NCBI GenBank assembly: GCA_030604135.1
Contig: JAUVWL010000003.1
Span: 1 to 64,000 of the forward strand
Source: Burkholderiales bacterium
GTDB taxonomy: Bacteria; Pseudomonadota; Gammaproteobacteria; Burkholderiales; Burkholderiaceae_C
Direction of reading: 5' to 3'
DNA: 64,000 nucleotides
In this document: in pieces, positions 1 through 10,758 of the stretch
How the letters are laid out: every line of letters begins with the position of its first letter
How positions within the stretch are numbered: the stretch's first letter is position 1
The notes under the pieces: generated by a model
What the model was told of the DNA's origin: nothing
The model's database searches: none
What the model saw: the letters and a program-made list of their open reading frames with translations, nothing else
Position numbers and translations under genes: made by a program

Positions 1-1175
1 CGGTTCCACTTCACGTCGGACAGCATGCTCACACCCGCGGCGGTCACCATGCCGAACATGATGATCACACCGCCGCCGAGCACCGTGATGGGCATGCTGG
101 CCACCACCGCACCGAACTTGGGCACCAGTCCGCACAGGATGAGGAAGATGGCACCCAGCGTGACCACATGGCGGCTCATCACGCCGGTCATGGACACGAG
201 CCCGACGTTCTGGCTGAAGCTGGTGTTGGGCAGCCCACCGAACAGACCCGCGACCGAGGTACCCAGGCCGTCCGCAAAGGTGGCACCGGAGATTTCCTTG
301 TCGGTGGCCTGGCGACCGGCGCCACCTTTGGTGATGCCCGAGACATCACCGACGGTCTCGATGGCCGACACCACGGCCATGAAACACATGCCAATGATGA
401 TGGCCCAGTTGATCTCCCATCCGAACTTGAAAGGTTCGGGCAGTGTGAACCAGGCGGCGTTGCCCACGGCGGTGAAACTGACTTTGCCCAGCAGCATGGC
501 GTACAGATAGCCCGCCACCAGGCCCAGCAGCACCGCCGCGACCGACAGCATGCCGCGGGCAAAGAATTTGAGCAGCAGGGTGACCACGATCACCACCAGG
601 GCGATGGACCAGTTCTCCAGGCTGCCGAACTCCGGCTTGCCCTTGAGTGGCACACCACCGGCCGCGTACTCGATGCCCACCTTGATCAGGGCCAGTCCGA
701 TCATCAGCACGATCAGGCCGGTGACCAGCGGCGGCAGTGCGTGCCGGATGCGGCCGATGAAAAAGCCGATGAAAAAATGGAACACGCCGCCAATGACCAC
801 GCCCGTCATGAGTCCGGCCATGCCGGCCACGCCGGCGCCAGCCACGGCAGGGATCATGATCGGAATGAAGGCGAAACTGGTGCCCTGCACGATCGGCAGT
901 CGGGCGCCCACTGGACCGAATCCGACGGTCTGCAGCAGCGTGGCCACCCCCGCCAGCAGCATCGACATCTGGATCATGTAGATCATGTTCGGGAAGTCGG
1001 GCGAGTTCGATCCGAAGCCGAAACCCGCTGCACCCGCCACGATGATGGCCGGCGTCACGTTGCTCACGAACATGGCCAGCACGTGCTGGATGCCCAGCGG
1101 AATCGCCTTGGCCAGGGAAGGGGTGTAGTCCGGGTCGCGCAGCTGCTCCGGGGTGCCCAGTGTGTGGTCCGCCAT
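1..1175 (-). CDS. NCS2 family xanthine/urate permease (C-terminus cut by window edge)
   Basis: Inner-membrane nucleobase:cation symporter of the NCS2 (UraA/XanQ/UacT) family, probably importing xanthine or urate. About 391 residues are visible from ATG at 1175 and the frame is still open at base 1, so the C-terminus lies outside the window. The chain is strongly hydrophobic. It carries the family signature QN-x-G-x4-T-G at residues about 322-331 and an acidic TM8-type residue in ETVGD (E273), both linked to substrate binding in NCS2 proteins. It is divergent from puuD (urate oxidation) across a 524-base gap holding GTATAC motifs, which supports a purine substrate. Xanthine versus urate cannot be decided here. 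Confidence 0.85.
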   Translation of the reverse strand, partial: MADHTLGTPEQLRDPDYTPSLAKAIPLGIQHVLAMFVSNVTPAIIVAGAAGFGFGSNSPDFPNMIYMIQMSMLLAGVATLLQTVGFGPVGARLPIVQGTSFAFIPIMIPAVAGAGVAGMAGLMTGVVIGGVFHFFIGFFIGRIRHALPPLVTGLIVLMIGLALIKVGIEYAAGGVPLKGKPEFGSLENWSIALVVIVVTLLLKFFARGMLSVAAVLLGLVAGYLYAMLLGKVSFTAVGNAAWFTLPEPFKFGWEINWAIIIGMCFMAVVSAIETVGDVSGITKGGAGRQATDKEISGATFADGLGTSVAGLFGGLPNTSFSQNVGLVSMTGVMSRHVVTLGAIFLILCGLVPKFGAVVASMPITVLGGGVIIMFGMVTAAGVSMLSDVKWN

Positions 1176-1226
1176 GTGTTGCTCCAGTCGTGATCGTGCG
1201 CGTGGGCACCGAAGTGGGTACAGATT

Positions 1227-1246
1227 TTGTACACAACTCAGTATAC
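1227..1246. promoter_or_regulatory. Candidate operator upstream of the purine permease
   Basis: TTGTACACAA (1227-1236, palindromic except at the centre) is followed four bases later by GTATAC (1241-1246). It lies 52-71 bases upstream of the permease ATG. The GTATAC core is shared with the perfect palindrome in front of puuD, which suggests one regulator for both genes. Regulator identity is unknown; GntR-type proteins often use such sites. Confidence 0.35.
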
Positions 1247-1562
1247 GAATGACCCCGGGGTCTGCCAATCCGCCCCGGGGGCGCGGGATGGCGCCACCCG
1301 ACCCTTCCGTGGCCAAAAAGTGCTTATGCATCAGCCACTTGTAGGTCATTTGCGGAGTTGGCCAGAGATGGGGGGCTAGGGTATATCCCAGTGTGCCGGG
1401 CCGTCCATGTGCTCAAAGGCAGGCATGATCCATGCCATGTGGGCCTTGGTCCGGCGCATATCTTGCATCGGATATCGGGTGTGTGGACGTCCGGACGGGC
1501 CGCTCACGAGGGCCCAGGCCAAAGAGGCGGCCGGTCACCGGTTCAACACTGTTGTTTGCAAA

Positions 1563-1576
1563 AAGTGTATACACTT
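1563..1576. promoter_or_regulatory. 14-bp perfect palindrome upstream of puuD
   Basis: AAGTGTATACACTT is a perfect inverted repeat 123 bases before the puuD ATG and contains a TATACA that could be part of a -10 element. It is a good operator candidate for purine-responsive control of urate oxidation. Confidence 0.45.
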
Positions 1577-1699
1577 CAAACTTGGTCGCAGCGGCGCACG
1601 GCGTGTACAGCACGCCCTGGGCGCGGCCCTCAGCCGGATCAGAGCGCCCGCAGTGGTGGTCCGGCACGTTCGACGGTGTTGCCGTCCACCTGAGGTGCC

Positions 1700-2896
1700 A
1701 TGGAAACCTACCTGCTTGATTGGGCCAACCTGCTGTTGCGCTGGCTGCATGTCATCGTGGCCATTGCCTGGATCGGTTCCTCTTTCTACTTCGTCTTTCT
1801 GGACAGCAGCCTCACACCGCCCCAGGACGAACAGCTGAAAAAAGACGGCGTCAGCGGTGAACTCTGGGCCGTGCACGGTGGTGGCTTCTACCACCCGGTC
1901 AAGTTCAACGTTTCGCCGCCCAAACTGCCCGAGCATCTGCACTGGTTCTACTGGGAAAGCTACTCCACCTGGCTCTCGGGCTTTGCGCTGTTCCTGGTGT
2001 CCTACCTCTGGAGCCCAAGTGTCTACCTGATCGATCCGAATGTGATGGACTGGAGCCCGGCGGCCGCCATCGCCACCGCCTTGGCCTTCCTCGTGGTGTT
2101 CTGGCTGGCCTACGACGCCATTTGCCGTACCCTGGGGCAGAGCGAGAACGGCGATACGAAAGTGGGCGTGCTGGTGCTGCTGCTGGTGTGCGTGGCCTCC
2201 TATGCCGCCACCCAGCTGTTTGCCGGACGCGCGGCCTTCCTGCTGGTGGGGGCCATGATTGCCACCGCCATGAGCGCCAACGTGTTCTTCTGGATCATCC
2301 CTGGCCAGCGCACGGTGGTGGCCGACCTCAAGGCGGGTCGGCCGATCGACCCTATCCACGGCAAACGCGGCAAGCAGCGCAGCGTGCACAACACCTATTT
2401 CACGCTGCCGGTGCTGTTCGCCATGCTCAGCAACCATTACAGCTTCACCTACAGCCACGAATACAACTGGCTGATTCTGATCGGCATGATGTTCGCCGGC
2501 GCCGCCATCCGGCAGTTCTTCGTGCTGCGGCATGGGCACAAGCTGGGGCGCAACGGCCATCCCTGGCCGTATGCCGCCGTCGGCGTGGCGGTGCTGCTGG
2601 CCCTGATGGTCTGGATGAAGCCGCCACCCGCGACGGCTGTGGCCGTTCCTGAGCAGGTCAGCCTGGCCCAGGTGCAAGACATCATGGAGCAGCGGTGCGT
2701 GATGTGCCACGGCGAGGCCTTGCAGTCCAAGAACGTGCGGGTGGACAGCCCCGATGCCCTGCGCCAGCACGCCCAGACCGTCTACCAGCAGGTGGTCGTC
2801 ACCCGCCAGATGCCGATCAACAACGCCACCGGGATCACCGAGGAAGAGCGCGCCATCGTCGCGCAATGGTTCCGGCAGGGTGCGCGCCTGGACTGA
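1700..2896 (+). CDS. puuD: Membrane-bound urate hydroxylase with C-terminal cytochrome c domain
   Basis: 398 residues. PuuD-type urate oxidase converts urate to 5-hydroxyisourate in the inner membrane, passing electrons to its own cytochrome c domain. The first ~310 residues are a multi-pass membrane domain with conserved histidines, including RWLHVIVAIAWIG near the start and the segment WAVHGGGFYHPVKF. A c-type haem motif CVMCH follows at residues 333-337, within a ~70-residue cytochrome c tail ending in the RQMP-x-NNATGIT stretch, where the Met is a likely axial ligand. No other purine catabolic genes (uraH, uraD, xdh) are visible here. The divergent NCS2 permease is the likely partner. Confidence 0.88.
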   Translation: METYLLDWANLLLRWLHVIVAIAWIGSSFYFVFLDSSLTPPQDEQLKKDGVSGELWAVHGGGFYHPVKFNVSPPKLPEHLHWFYWESYSTWLSGFALFLVSYLWSPSVYLIDPNVMDWSPAAAIATALAFLVVFWLAYDAICRTLGQSENGDTKVGVLVLLLVCVASYAATQLFAGRAAFLLVGAMIATAMSANVFFWIIPGQRTVVADLKAGRPIDPIHGKRGKQRSVHNTYFTLPVLFAMLSNHYSFTYSHEYNWLILIGMMFAGAAIRQFFVLRHGHKLGRNGHPWPYAAVGVAVLLALMVWMKPPPATAVAVPEQVSLAQVQDIMEQRCVMCHGEALQSKNVRVDSPDALRQHAQTVYQQVVVTRQMPINNATGITEEERAIVAQWFRQGARLD

Positions 2897-2966
2897 ACAA
2901 CCCGTTGGCGTCGGGCCCGGTCTGTTTGCGATAACCTCGGGTGTTGATGACCCAAGGAGATCGCCG

Positions 2967-4073
<1,107 letters not shown>

Positions 4074-4075
4074 CC

Positions 4076-4951
4076 ATGGCCCTCGATCGTCTCGAACTGC
4101 TGTCCTCGCATGCCTGCTTTGGTGGCGAGCAGCGCTTCTACAAGCATTTCTCGGTCAACGAAATCGGCCTGCCGATGCGCTTCGGTCTCTACCTGCCGCC
4201 GCAGGCGCTGGCCGGGCAGCGCGTGCCCCTGCTGACCTACCTCGCTGGCCTGACCTGCACCGAGGAGACCTTTGCCATCAAGGCCGGCGCCCAGCGCGAA
4301 GCCGCCCGTCTCGGTCTCGCGCTGCTGTCCCCGGACACCAGCCCGCGCCACACCGGTATCGAGGGCGAAGACCACCATTGGGATTTCGGTGTGGGGGCCG
4401 GCTTCTACCTCGACGCCACCGAGCACCCGTGGGCCGGGCACTGGCAGATGGAGAGTTATCTGCTCAAGGACCTGATCCCCGGCGTGGTCGCCGAGTTCGG
4501 GCTGGACGGTGACCGCCTCGGGCTGACGGGCCATTCGATGGGGGGGCATGGAGCCCTGACGCTGGCCTTGCGCCACCCGGGTGTGTTTGGCAGCCTGTCC
4601 GCCCTGGCGCCGATCTGCGCGCCCGCCCGTTGCCCCTGGGGCCGCAAGGCCTTCCTGGGTTATCTTGGGCAGGACGAAAGCGCCTGGGGACCGCACGACG
4701 CCAGCCAGCTGATGGCCGGCGTCAAGGCGGTACCCTATCCTGGGGGCATTCTGGTCGACCAGGGTCTGGCCGACCAGTTTCTGGCCGAGCAGCTGCACCC
4801 CGAGGTGTTCGAGGCTGCCTGTGCCGACGTTGGCCAGGTCCTGACCCTGCGCCGGCACCCGGGCTACGACCATGGCTACTATTTCATTGCCAGCGTCATC
4901 GACGACCACCTGCGCCACCACGCCGCCCGGCTGGGTATGAAGGCAGCCTGA
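4076..4951 (+). CDS. fghA: S-formylglutathione hydrolase
   Basis: 291 residues. Alpha/beta-hydrolase (esterase D family) that hydrolyses S-formylglutathione to formate and glutathione. The nucleophile elbow GHSMGGHG places the catalytic serine at residue 154. Candidate acid and histidine are in DQGLADQFL and HPGYDHGYYF near the C-terminus. The length matches the family (about 280 residues). It starts two bases after the frmA stop, so translation is probably coupled. Confidence 0.95.
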   Translation: MALDRLELLSSHACFGGEQRFYKHFSVNEIGLPMRFGLYLPPQALAGQRVPLLTYLAGLTCTEETFAIKAGAQREAARLGLALLSPDTSPRHTGIEGEDHHWDFGVGAGFYLDATEHPWAGHWQMESYLLKDLIPGVVAEFGLDGDRLGLTGHSMGGHGALTLALRHPGVFGSLSALAPICAPARCPWGRKAFLGYLGQDESAWGPHDASQLMAGVKAVPYPGGILVDQGLADQFLAEQLHPEVFEAACADVGQVLTLRRHPGYDHGYYFIASVIDDHLRHHAARLGMKAA

Positions 4952-4997
4952 CCCCTGGTCCTGCGCACAGCCGAACCGGACCTCAACTCGACATCTC

Positions 4998-5657
4998 ATG
5001 CGCCCCAGACGTTTTGACCTGATCGCTTTCGACTGGGATGGCACCCTGTTCGATTCCACCGCCCTGATCACCCGCTGCATCCAGGCGGCGGTGGCCGATG
5101 TGGGAGGCACCGTGCCCAGCCGGGAGCAGGCCAGCTACGTGATCGGCATGGGCCTGATGCAGGCCCTCGCCCACGCTGCGCCCGATGTGCCGCCCGAACG
5201 CTATGCCCAGCTGGGTGAGCGCTACCGCCATCACTACATGGCGGCCCAACACGAGATCAGCCTGTTCGAGGGTGTTCTGCCGCTGCTGCAAGGCCTGAAG
5301 CAACGCCACCACTGGTTGACCGTCGCCACCGGCAAGAGCCGCCGTGGCCTGGACGAGGCGCTGCAGAGTGTCGAGCTGCAAGGGGTCTTCGATGGCTCAC
5401 GCACCGCCGACGAAACCGCCGGCAAACCCAGCCCGCTCATGCTGCTCGAACTGATGCGCGAATTCGGGGTTGACCCCGAGCGCACACTGATGATCGGCGA
5501 CACCACCCACGATCTGCAGATGGCGGTGAACGCCGGGTGTGCCAGTGTGGGCGTGAGCTACGGCGCCCACGAACCGGATGCCTTTGCCGCCCTGCAACCC
5601 TTGTACGTGGCCCACTCGGTTCGCGACCTGCACGACTGGCTGGCGGCGCACGTCTGA
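4998..5657 (+). CDS. HAD-superfamily hydrolase, phosphoglycolate-phosphatase-like
   Basis: 219 residues. HAD subfamily I phosphatase. Motif I is DWDGTLFDST (nucleophile D15 or so), motif II is the VATGKS region, motif III is the GKPSP lysine, and motif IV is MIGDTTHDLQMA. The family hydrolyses small phosphate esters such as 2-phosphoglycolate, and the real substrate cannot be read from sequence. It is followed 51 bases later by a Rieske protein and then an S49 peptidase on the same strand, an arrangement seen in other Burkholderiales, often near rluC. Confidence 0.82.
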   Translation: MRPRRFDLIAFDWDGTLFDSTALITRCIQAAVADVGGTVPSREQASYVIGMGLMQALAHAAPDVPPERYAQLGERYRHHYMAAQHEISLFEGVLPLLQGLKQRHHWLTVATGKSRRGLDEALQSVELQGVFDGSRTADETAGKPSPLMLLELMREFGVDPERTLMIGDTTHDLQMAVNAGCASVGVSYGAHEPDAFAALQPLYVAHSVRDLHDWLAAHV

Positions 5658-5708
5658 GCTTTCGCCCAGTCGGAGACGGCGCTGCCGAACTTCGGATACA
5701 ACTGCGGC

Positions 5709-6086
5709 ATGGACACATCCGGTGAAGACCTGCAAACCCTGTGCCGCAGCGGCGACCTGGCCGATGGCGGCCGCGCGGTGCCGTTCGATGTCGTCTATGC
5801 GGGTCAGACCTGCCGCGCCTTTGCGGTGCGCTACCGCGGTCAGGTGCACGCTTATCTGAACCGATGTACCCATGTGGCCATGGAGATGGACTGGCAGCCT
5901 GACCGTTTCTTTGACGACACGGGGCAATGGCTGTTGTGTTCCACCCATGGCGCCGTCTACCGACCGGACACCGGCGACTGCGCTGGCGGTCCCTGCCGTG
6001 GCAAGTTGTTCGGTATAGAAACCCTGGAGCGTGACGGCATCGTCTTCTGGCGGTCACAATACCATCTCAAACCCGTTGAATTCTGA
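5709..6086 (+). CDS. Rieske [2Fe-2S] ferredoxin-like protein
   Basis: 125 residues, no signal peptide or membrane segment, so cytoplasmic. The cluster-binding pairs CTH (in NRCTHVAMEMDW) and CSTHGAVY give the Cys-x-His / Cys-x2-His set of a Rieske fold. It resembles the small stand-alone Rieske proteins related to NirD or dioxygenase ferredoxins. Its redox partner is unknown. It sits between a HAD phosphatase and sppA, 7 bases before the latter, so it is likely co-transcribed. Confidence 0.82.
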   Translation: MDTSGEDLQTLCRSGDLADGGRAVPFDVVYAGQTCRAFAVRYRGQVHAYLNRCTHVAMEMDWQPDRFFDDTGQWLLCSTHGAVYRPDTGDCAGGPCRGKLFGIETLERDGIVFWRSQYHLKPVEF

Positions 6087-6093
6087 GAGTCAC

Positions 6094-7047
6094 ATGAACA
6101 ACGAAACCCCCGGCGCCGAGCGCCACTGGGAGCGCGAAACCCTGGAGAAACTGGTCTTTCAGACCCTCAAGGAGCAACGCTCCAGGCGGCGCTGGACGCT
6201 GTTTCTGAGGCTGTTGTGGCTGGGCTTCCTGGCGGCTGTTGCCTGGGCCATCTACCAGAGCGGTCAGTTCAGCCAGGCACCCTCGACCCCTCACACGGCC
6301 ATGGTGGAGGTTCGTGGCGTGATTGCCGCTGGCGGGGAAGCCAGTGCCGACCAGGTGGTGGGTTCGCTCAGGGCCGCGTTCGAGGATAGCGGGTCCCAGG
6401 GCGTGGTCATGCTGATCAACTCGCCGGGCGGCAGCCCGGTGCAGGCGGGCATCATCAACGATGAAATCTTCCGGCTCAAGGCTTTGCATGGCAAGCCGAT
6501 CTACGCCGTGGTGGGCGACACCTGTGCGTCTGCCGCGTACTACATCGCTTCCGCTGCCGACGAAATCTATGTCAACAAGGCCAGCATCGTGGGCAGCATC
6601 GGCGTGCTGATGGACGGCTTCGGTTTCACCGGCCTGATGGAAAAGCTCGGTGTCGAGCGGCGCCTCATGGCGGCCGGCGAGAACAAAGCCTTCCTCGACC
6701 CCTTCAGCCCACAGGATGCCGAACAGCGCGCCTACATCCAGGGCATGCTCGATGAGATCCACCGCCAGTTCATCGACGTCGTCAGGAAGGGCCGGGGCGA
6801 CCGCCTCAAGGAGGATGCCGGTACGTTCTCTGGGCTGATCTGGAGTGGACAGCAGGCGGTGACCATCGGCCTGGCCGATGGCTTGGGCACACTGGAGAGT
6901 GTGGCCCGCGAACGGATCCAGGCCGAAGACATCATCGACTACACCCAGCGCGACAATTTCGGTTTGCGCCTGGTCCGGCGCCTCGGTGCCAGCATCGGTG
7001 AAGGGATCTTCAACGCGGCCACGACCGCTGGCTTCCAGTTGCGCTGA
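6094..7047 (+). CDS. sppA: S49-family signal peptide peptidase, SppA type
   Basis: 317 residues with a single S49 domain, so the short form rather than the duplicated ~600-residue SppA. It has a cytoplasmic N-terminus, one membrane helix at about residues 30-50, and a periplasmic protease domain. The catalytic dyad is visible as S146 in CASAAYY and K198 in GENKAFLDPF. SppA degrades signal peptides left in the membrane. ATG 6094 is preferred over longer in-frame starts that would run into the Rieske gene. It ends 11 bases from the convergent galE. Confidence 0.88.
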   Translation: MNNETPGAERHWERETLEKLVFQTLKEQRSRRRWTLFLRLLWLGFLAAVAWAIYQSGQFSQAPSTPHTAMVEVRGVIAAGGEASADQVVGSLRAAFEDSGSQGVVMLINSPGGSPVQAGIINDEIFRLKALHGKPIYAVVGDTCASAAYYIASAADEIYVNKASIVGSIGVLMDGFGFTGLMEKLGVERRLMAAGENKAFLDPFSPQDAEQRAYIQGMLDEIHRQFIDVVRKGRGDRLKEDAGTFSGLIWSGQQAVTIGLADGLGTLESVARERIQAEDIIDYTQRDNFGLRLVRRLGASIGEGIFNAATTAGFQLR

Positions 7048-7058
7048 CCGATTCCCTC

Positions 7059-8096
7059 TCAGGCGCTGCGGTAGCCCTGGGGATTGAGGTTCTGCCAACG
7101 CCAGGCGTCGGCGCACATGTCTTCCAGCCCGAAGCGGGCCTTCCAGCCCAGCAGGGTCCGGGCCAGTGTCGGGTCGGCCCAGCATTGCGCCACATCACCG
7201 GCGCGTCGCGGTGCTATCCGGTAGGGCACGGCCCGACCGCTGACCTGTTCGAAGGCGCGCACCACCTCCAGCACGCTGTGGCCTCTGCCGGTACCCAGAT
7301 TGACCGTGAACCCCTGTGACCCTTGCAAAAGGGTACGGACCGCAGCCACATGCCCGGAGGCCAGATCCATGACATGGATGTAGTCCCGCACGCCAGTGCC
7401 ATCGGGCGTGGGGTAGTCGTTGCCGTACACGTTGAGGAAAGGCCTGCGCCCGACTGCCACCTGTGTGACGAAGGGCATCAGGTTGTTGGGCATGCCATCC
7501 GGGTCTTCTCCCATGCGACCGCTCGGGTGGGCGCCCACCGGGTTGAAATAGCGCAAAACACCCACCCGCCAGGTCGGGTCGGCCTTGCACTGGGCGGTCA
7601 GCATGTCTTCGATCACCAGTTTGGTGTGGCCGTAGGGGTTGGTGTGGCTGCGCGGAAAATCTTCCGTGATCGGCACCGTGGCCGGATCGCCGTAGACGGT
7701 GGCGCTGCTGGAAAAAACCAGGGCCGGCGTGCGGTCTCCGCCGCCTGTGGCTGTGGCCTGCACCATGGCGCGCATCAGGCTGACGGCCCCACCCACGTTG
7801 TTGTGAAAGTACTTCAATGGCTGGGCCACACTCTCTCCCACCGCTTTGTCGCCAGCGAAATGCACCACCGCGACCGGGTGGTGGCGTTGCAGTACCTGCC
7901 TGAGCCAGTCGGTGTCGAGCACGTCACCCTGCTCCAGCAGCATGGACCGTCCACTGACCTCGGTCAGTCGCTCCATCACAGTCGGGTGGCTGTTGGAGAA
8001 GTTGTCCAGCACCACCGGCTCGAATCCTTCGGCGGCCAGCGCGATGGCGGTGTGGCTGCCGATGTAGCCGGCGCCGCCGGTCAGCAGGATCTTCAT
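7059..8096 (-). CDS. galE: UDP-glucose 4-epimerase
   Basis: 345 residues. Extended short-chain dehydrogenase fold interconverting UDP-glucose and UDP-galactose with bound NAD+. The N-terminal cofactor motif is [10 protein letters not shown], and the catalytic serine and YxxxK (YGHTK) follow in the usual order. The length fits GalE (about 338). The start at 8096 places the Rossmann motif at the N-terminus as in homologues. It is divergent from galU, which supplies UDP-glucose, so the pair feeds envelope polysaccharide precursors. Confidence 0.93.
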   Translation of the reverse strand: MKILLTGGAGYIGSHTAIALAAEGFEPVVLDNFSNSHPTVMERLTEVSGRSMLLEQGDVLDTDWLRQVLQRHHPVAVVHFAGDKAVGESVAQPLKYFHNNVGGAVSLMRAMVQATATGGGDRTPALVFSSSATVYGDPATVPITEDFPRSHTNPYGHTKLVIEDMLTAQCKADPTWRVGVLRYFNPVGAHPSGRMGEDPDGMPNNLMPFVTQVAVGRRPFLNVYGNDYPTPDGTGVRDYIHVMDLASGHVAAVRTLLQGSQGFTVNLGTGRGHSVLEVVRAFEQVSGRAVPYRIAPRRAGDVAQCWADPTLARTLLGWKARFGLEDMCADAWRWQNLNPQGYRSA

Positions 8097-8211
8097 GGGG
8101 GCTCCAGCAGGAAGCGTTGATCGTGGCGTTGATCTTAGCCTTCCCCCAACGAGGTGGCCCGGACCGGGCACCGTATCATTCCCCAACCGTTCCACACCTC
8201 AGCATCCACGC

Positions 8212-9096
8212 ATGTCGATTCGCAAAGCCGTTTTCCCGGTCGGGGGCCTTGGCACCCGTTTTCTTCCCGCCACCAAGGCCATTCCCAAGGAAATGCTGCC
8301 TGTGGTGGACAAGCCGCTGATCCAGTACGCGGTCGAAGAGGCCTATGCCGCTGGCATACGCGAGATGATCTTTGTCACCGGTCGGCACAAGCGGGCCATC
8401 GAAGACCATTTCGACACCGCCTACGAGCTCGAGTCCGAGCTGGAAGCGGCGCACAAGCGCGACCTGTTGAAACTGGTGTACGCCATCAAGCCAGACGACA
8501 TGGACTGTGTTTATGTGCGCCAGCCACGTGCCCTGGGGCTGGGGCATGCGGTCCTGTGTGCCGAGCGTCTGGTGGGTGATGAAGCCTTTGCCGTGCTGCT
8601 GGCCGACGACCTCATGCTGGGGCGCGAACAGGCACAGGGCGGACCGAGCGTCTTGCAGCAGATGGTCCAGGCTTACAACGACCATCCTGGCACCATTCTG
8701 GCCGTTCAGGACGTGCCCAGAGCCGAAACCCGACGCTACGGCGTTGTTGATGTCCGGGGTGTTCAGGCTCACGTGGCCGAGGTCTTCGGCATGGTCGAAA
8801 AGCCCTTGCCACAGAACGCCCCTTCAACCCTGGCCGTGGCCGGGCGCTACATCCTCACGCCCGGGGTGTTCGAGAGTGTGCGTGTCCAGCCCCGTGGAAG
8901 CGGTGGTGAAATCCAGCTGACCGACGGCATCGCTGCCTTGATCGGTACCGAGAAGGTGTATGCCTATCGCTACGATGGCCGGCGCTACGACTGCGGTAGC
9001 AAGGAAGGTTTCCTCGAAGCGACCCTGGATCTGGCTCTGGCCAATCCGGAGCTGGGCCCGGCCGTTCGCGCGCACATCGCCAGGCTCGCGAGTTGA
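8212..9096 (+). CDS. galU: UTP-glucose-1-phosphate uridylyltransferase
   Basis: 294 residues. Nucleotidyltransferase making UDP-glucose from UTP and glucose-1-phosphate. The N-terminal motif [19 protein letters not shown] and the following [12 protein letters not shown] are diagnostic of bacterial GalU. ATG 8212 gives the usual short [12 protein letters not shown] start. It is divergent from galE (115 bases) and convergent with the methyltransferase gene 11 bases downstream. Confidence 0.95.
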   Translation: MSIRKAVFPVGGLGTRFLPATKAIPKEMLPVVDKPLIQYAVEEAYAAGIREMIFVTGRHKRAIEDHFDTAYELESELEAAHKRDLLKLVYAIKPDDMDCVYVRQPRALGLGHAVLCAERLVGDEAFAVLLADDLMLGREQAQGGPSVLQQMVQAYNDHPGTILAVQDVPRAETRRYGVVDVRGVQAHVAEVFGMVEKPLPQNAPSTLAVAGRYILTPGVFESVRVQPRGSGGEIQLTDGIAALIGTEKVYAYRYDGRRYDCGSKEGFLEATLDLALANPELGPAVRAHIARLAS

Positions 9097-9107
9097 TTCG
9101 AGCCCGA

Positions 9108-9938
9108 TCAGGACGACCCGAACAGGAAAATCGCGGGCAGATCCAGCGGCAGGCCTGACAAGGGCTCGGAGCGGGCCCGCCATTGACGTACCGTTTCGCT
9201 GCGTGTCACTTGCTGCCCCAGGCCAAGCCCCAGGCAGACCGCCAGCCGTGTCTGCGGTTGCAGGTGTTGCAGCAGAGCCTGCAACAGGGTCGCATTGCGG
9301 TACGGTGTCTCGATCAGGATCTGCGTCTGGCCGGTCTTCATTGAAAGGCTCTCCAGTTCGCGCAGGCGGCGGGCGCGTTCGTCGCTGTCCTGTGGCACGT
9401 AGCCGGCGAAGGCGAACTGCTGGCCATTGAGCCCGCTGGCGGCCAGTGCCAGCATCAGCGACACCGGGCCCACCAGGGGCCTGACCGGCACGCCCAGCGT
9501 GTGCGCGGCCCGCACCACCGAGCTGCCCGGGTCGGCCACGGCCGGCATCCCGGCCTCACTCACCAGGCCCATGTCGTGGCCCTCCAGTGCAGGAGCCAGC
9601 AAGGCCCTGGCCTGCACATCCAGCCCGGCCGCGGACGCATGGTCCCCTTTTTTGTGGGCCAGACGGGGCAGTTCGGCAATGTGCTGTTCCTGCAGGGGTT
9701 TGGCCAGCGGTATCTCCGCTGCCACCCGCTTGAGAAAGGCGCGCGTGCTCTTGGCGTTCTCGCTGATCCAGTGGCTCAGGCCCGCCGCCACCGACAGGGT
9801 GTCATGAGGCAGCCACTGCGTCGCTCTGGACTCGGGCGCTGGCGCGCTGCCTCGCAAGCCGAAATCCAGCGGTGTGGGCACCAGGAACAGGGTGCCCGGC
9901 GTGCGGGGATGCGCCCGCTGATGGGCAGGCTCACTCAT
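9108..9938 (-). CDS. SAM-dependent methyltransferase, tetrapyrrole-methylase fold (RsmI-like)
   Basis: 276 residues. It belongs to the RsmI-related branch of the tetrapyrrole methylase superfamily: the GTLFLVPTPLDFG start, GLVSEAGMPAVADPGS and GPVSLMLALAASGL correspond to RsmI motifs. RsmI itself 2'-O-methylates C1402 of 16S rRNA, but this protein is a divergent paralogue with a different N-terminus, so the target is uncertain. Its ATG overlaps the stop of the upstream maf gene by 4 bases (ATGA), indicating coupled translation. Confidence 0.7.
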   Translation of the reverse strand: MSEPAHQRAHPRTPGTLFLVPTPLDFGLRGSAPAPESRATQWLPHDTLSVAAGLSHWISENAKSTRAFLKRVAAEIPLAKPLQEQHIAELPRLAHKKGDHASAAGLDVQARALLAPALEGHDMGLVSEAGMPAVADPGSSVVRAAHTLGVPVRPLVGPVSLMLALAASGLNGQQFAFAGYVPQDSDERARRLRELESLSMKTGQTQILIETPYRNATLLQALLQHLQPQTRLAVCLGLGLGQQVTRSETVRQWRARSEPLSGLPLDLPAIFLFGSS

Positions 9939-10546
9939 GGCAGCTTCACCCCGGCGGCGCGGATCATGCGGCAGGTGCGGATCAGAGGCAGACCCACCAG
10001 CGCGGTCGGGTCGTCGTTGTCGATGCGTTCGAGCAGGGCGATGCCCAGGCCTTCGCTCTTGGCGCTGCCAGCGCAGTCGTACGGCTGTTCGATGCGCAGG
10101 TAGCGTTCGATCTCGTCGTCCTGCAGTGAGCGAAAAACCACACGTACAGCCGCCAGGTCGACCTGTTCGAAACCGCTGTCCAGGCAGACCACGGCCAGCG
10201 CCGTCTGGAACACCACGGTACGGCCACTCATGCGGCGCAGCTGAGCCACAGCGCGATCATGGGTGCCGGGTTTGCCCAGTGGATCGCCATCCAGGTCGGC
10301 CACCTGGTCGCTGCCGATCACCACCGCCTGTGGGTGGCGGCGGGCGACGTCACAGGCCTTGGCCAGCGCCAGCCGGCGGGCCAGTGCGGCCGGCGCTTCC
10401 CCGGGTCGGGGTGTCTCATCGACGTCCGGGGCATCGACGGAGAACGCGACCTGCAGGCGCGACAGCAGTTCGCGGCGATAACGCGAGGTGGACCCGAGAA
10501 TCAGTGGCCGGATGGAGGCGCCGGGGCAGGAAGCAGGTGAAGACAT
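9935..10546 (-). CDS. Maf-family nucleoside triphosphate pyrophosphatase (YceF-like)
   Basis: 203 residues. Maf/HAM1-fold house-cleaning enzyme that hydrolyses non-canonical nucleotides; the YceF branch prefers m7GTP. It has the N-terminal LGSTSRYRRELL motif, the acidic SDQVADLDG motif and the C-terminal EGLG..LLERI stretch. ATG 10546 gives a start close to the substrate loop; longer in-frame starts add an unrelated leader. It sits opposite yceD/rpmF, where yceF is found in many proteobacteria, which favours YceF over YhdE. Confidence 0.8.
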   Translation of the reverse strand: MSSPASCPGASIRPLILGSTSRYRRELLSRLQVAFSVDAPDVDETPRPGEAPAALARRLALAKACDVARRHPQAVVIGSDQVADLDGDPLGKPGTHDRAVAQLRRMSGRTVVFQTALAVVCLDSGFEQVDLAAVRVVFRSLQDDEIERYLRIEQPYDCAGSAKSEGLGIALLERIDNDDPTALVGLPLIRTCRMIRAAGVKLP

Positions 10547-10758
10547 GGGGCTATTGTCGTTCCAGTGCAGCAACCTGAATGACCATGAACACCATGAAAT
10601 CGATGGATTCGCGCTCAGAACTAGGCGCAAACCTCAGCCACAGTCTCCACCATGGCAAGGATTTGCATCGCCGCCATGGCTCATAAGGCACGGCTTTGGG
10701 TGTCGGGTGGCGGCAAACACTGCACTGGGTGGCGCCGCTTCTCTTTTACACTGCTTCC

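Larger units (their letters stand above)
1176..1699. other. Long divergent intergenic region, permease/puuD
   Basis: 524 bases with no convincing gene. It holds the two GTATAC-containing sites listed separately, one near each divergent gene. Short open frames here lack a ribosome binding site and family resemblance. I cannot place a clear sigma-70 promoter for either gene. Confidence 0.6.
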
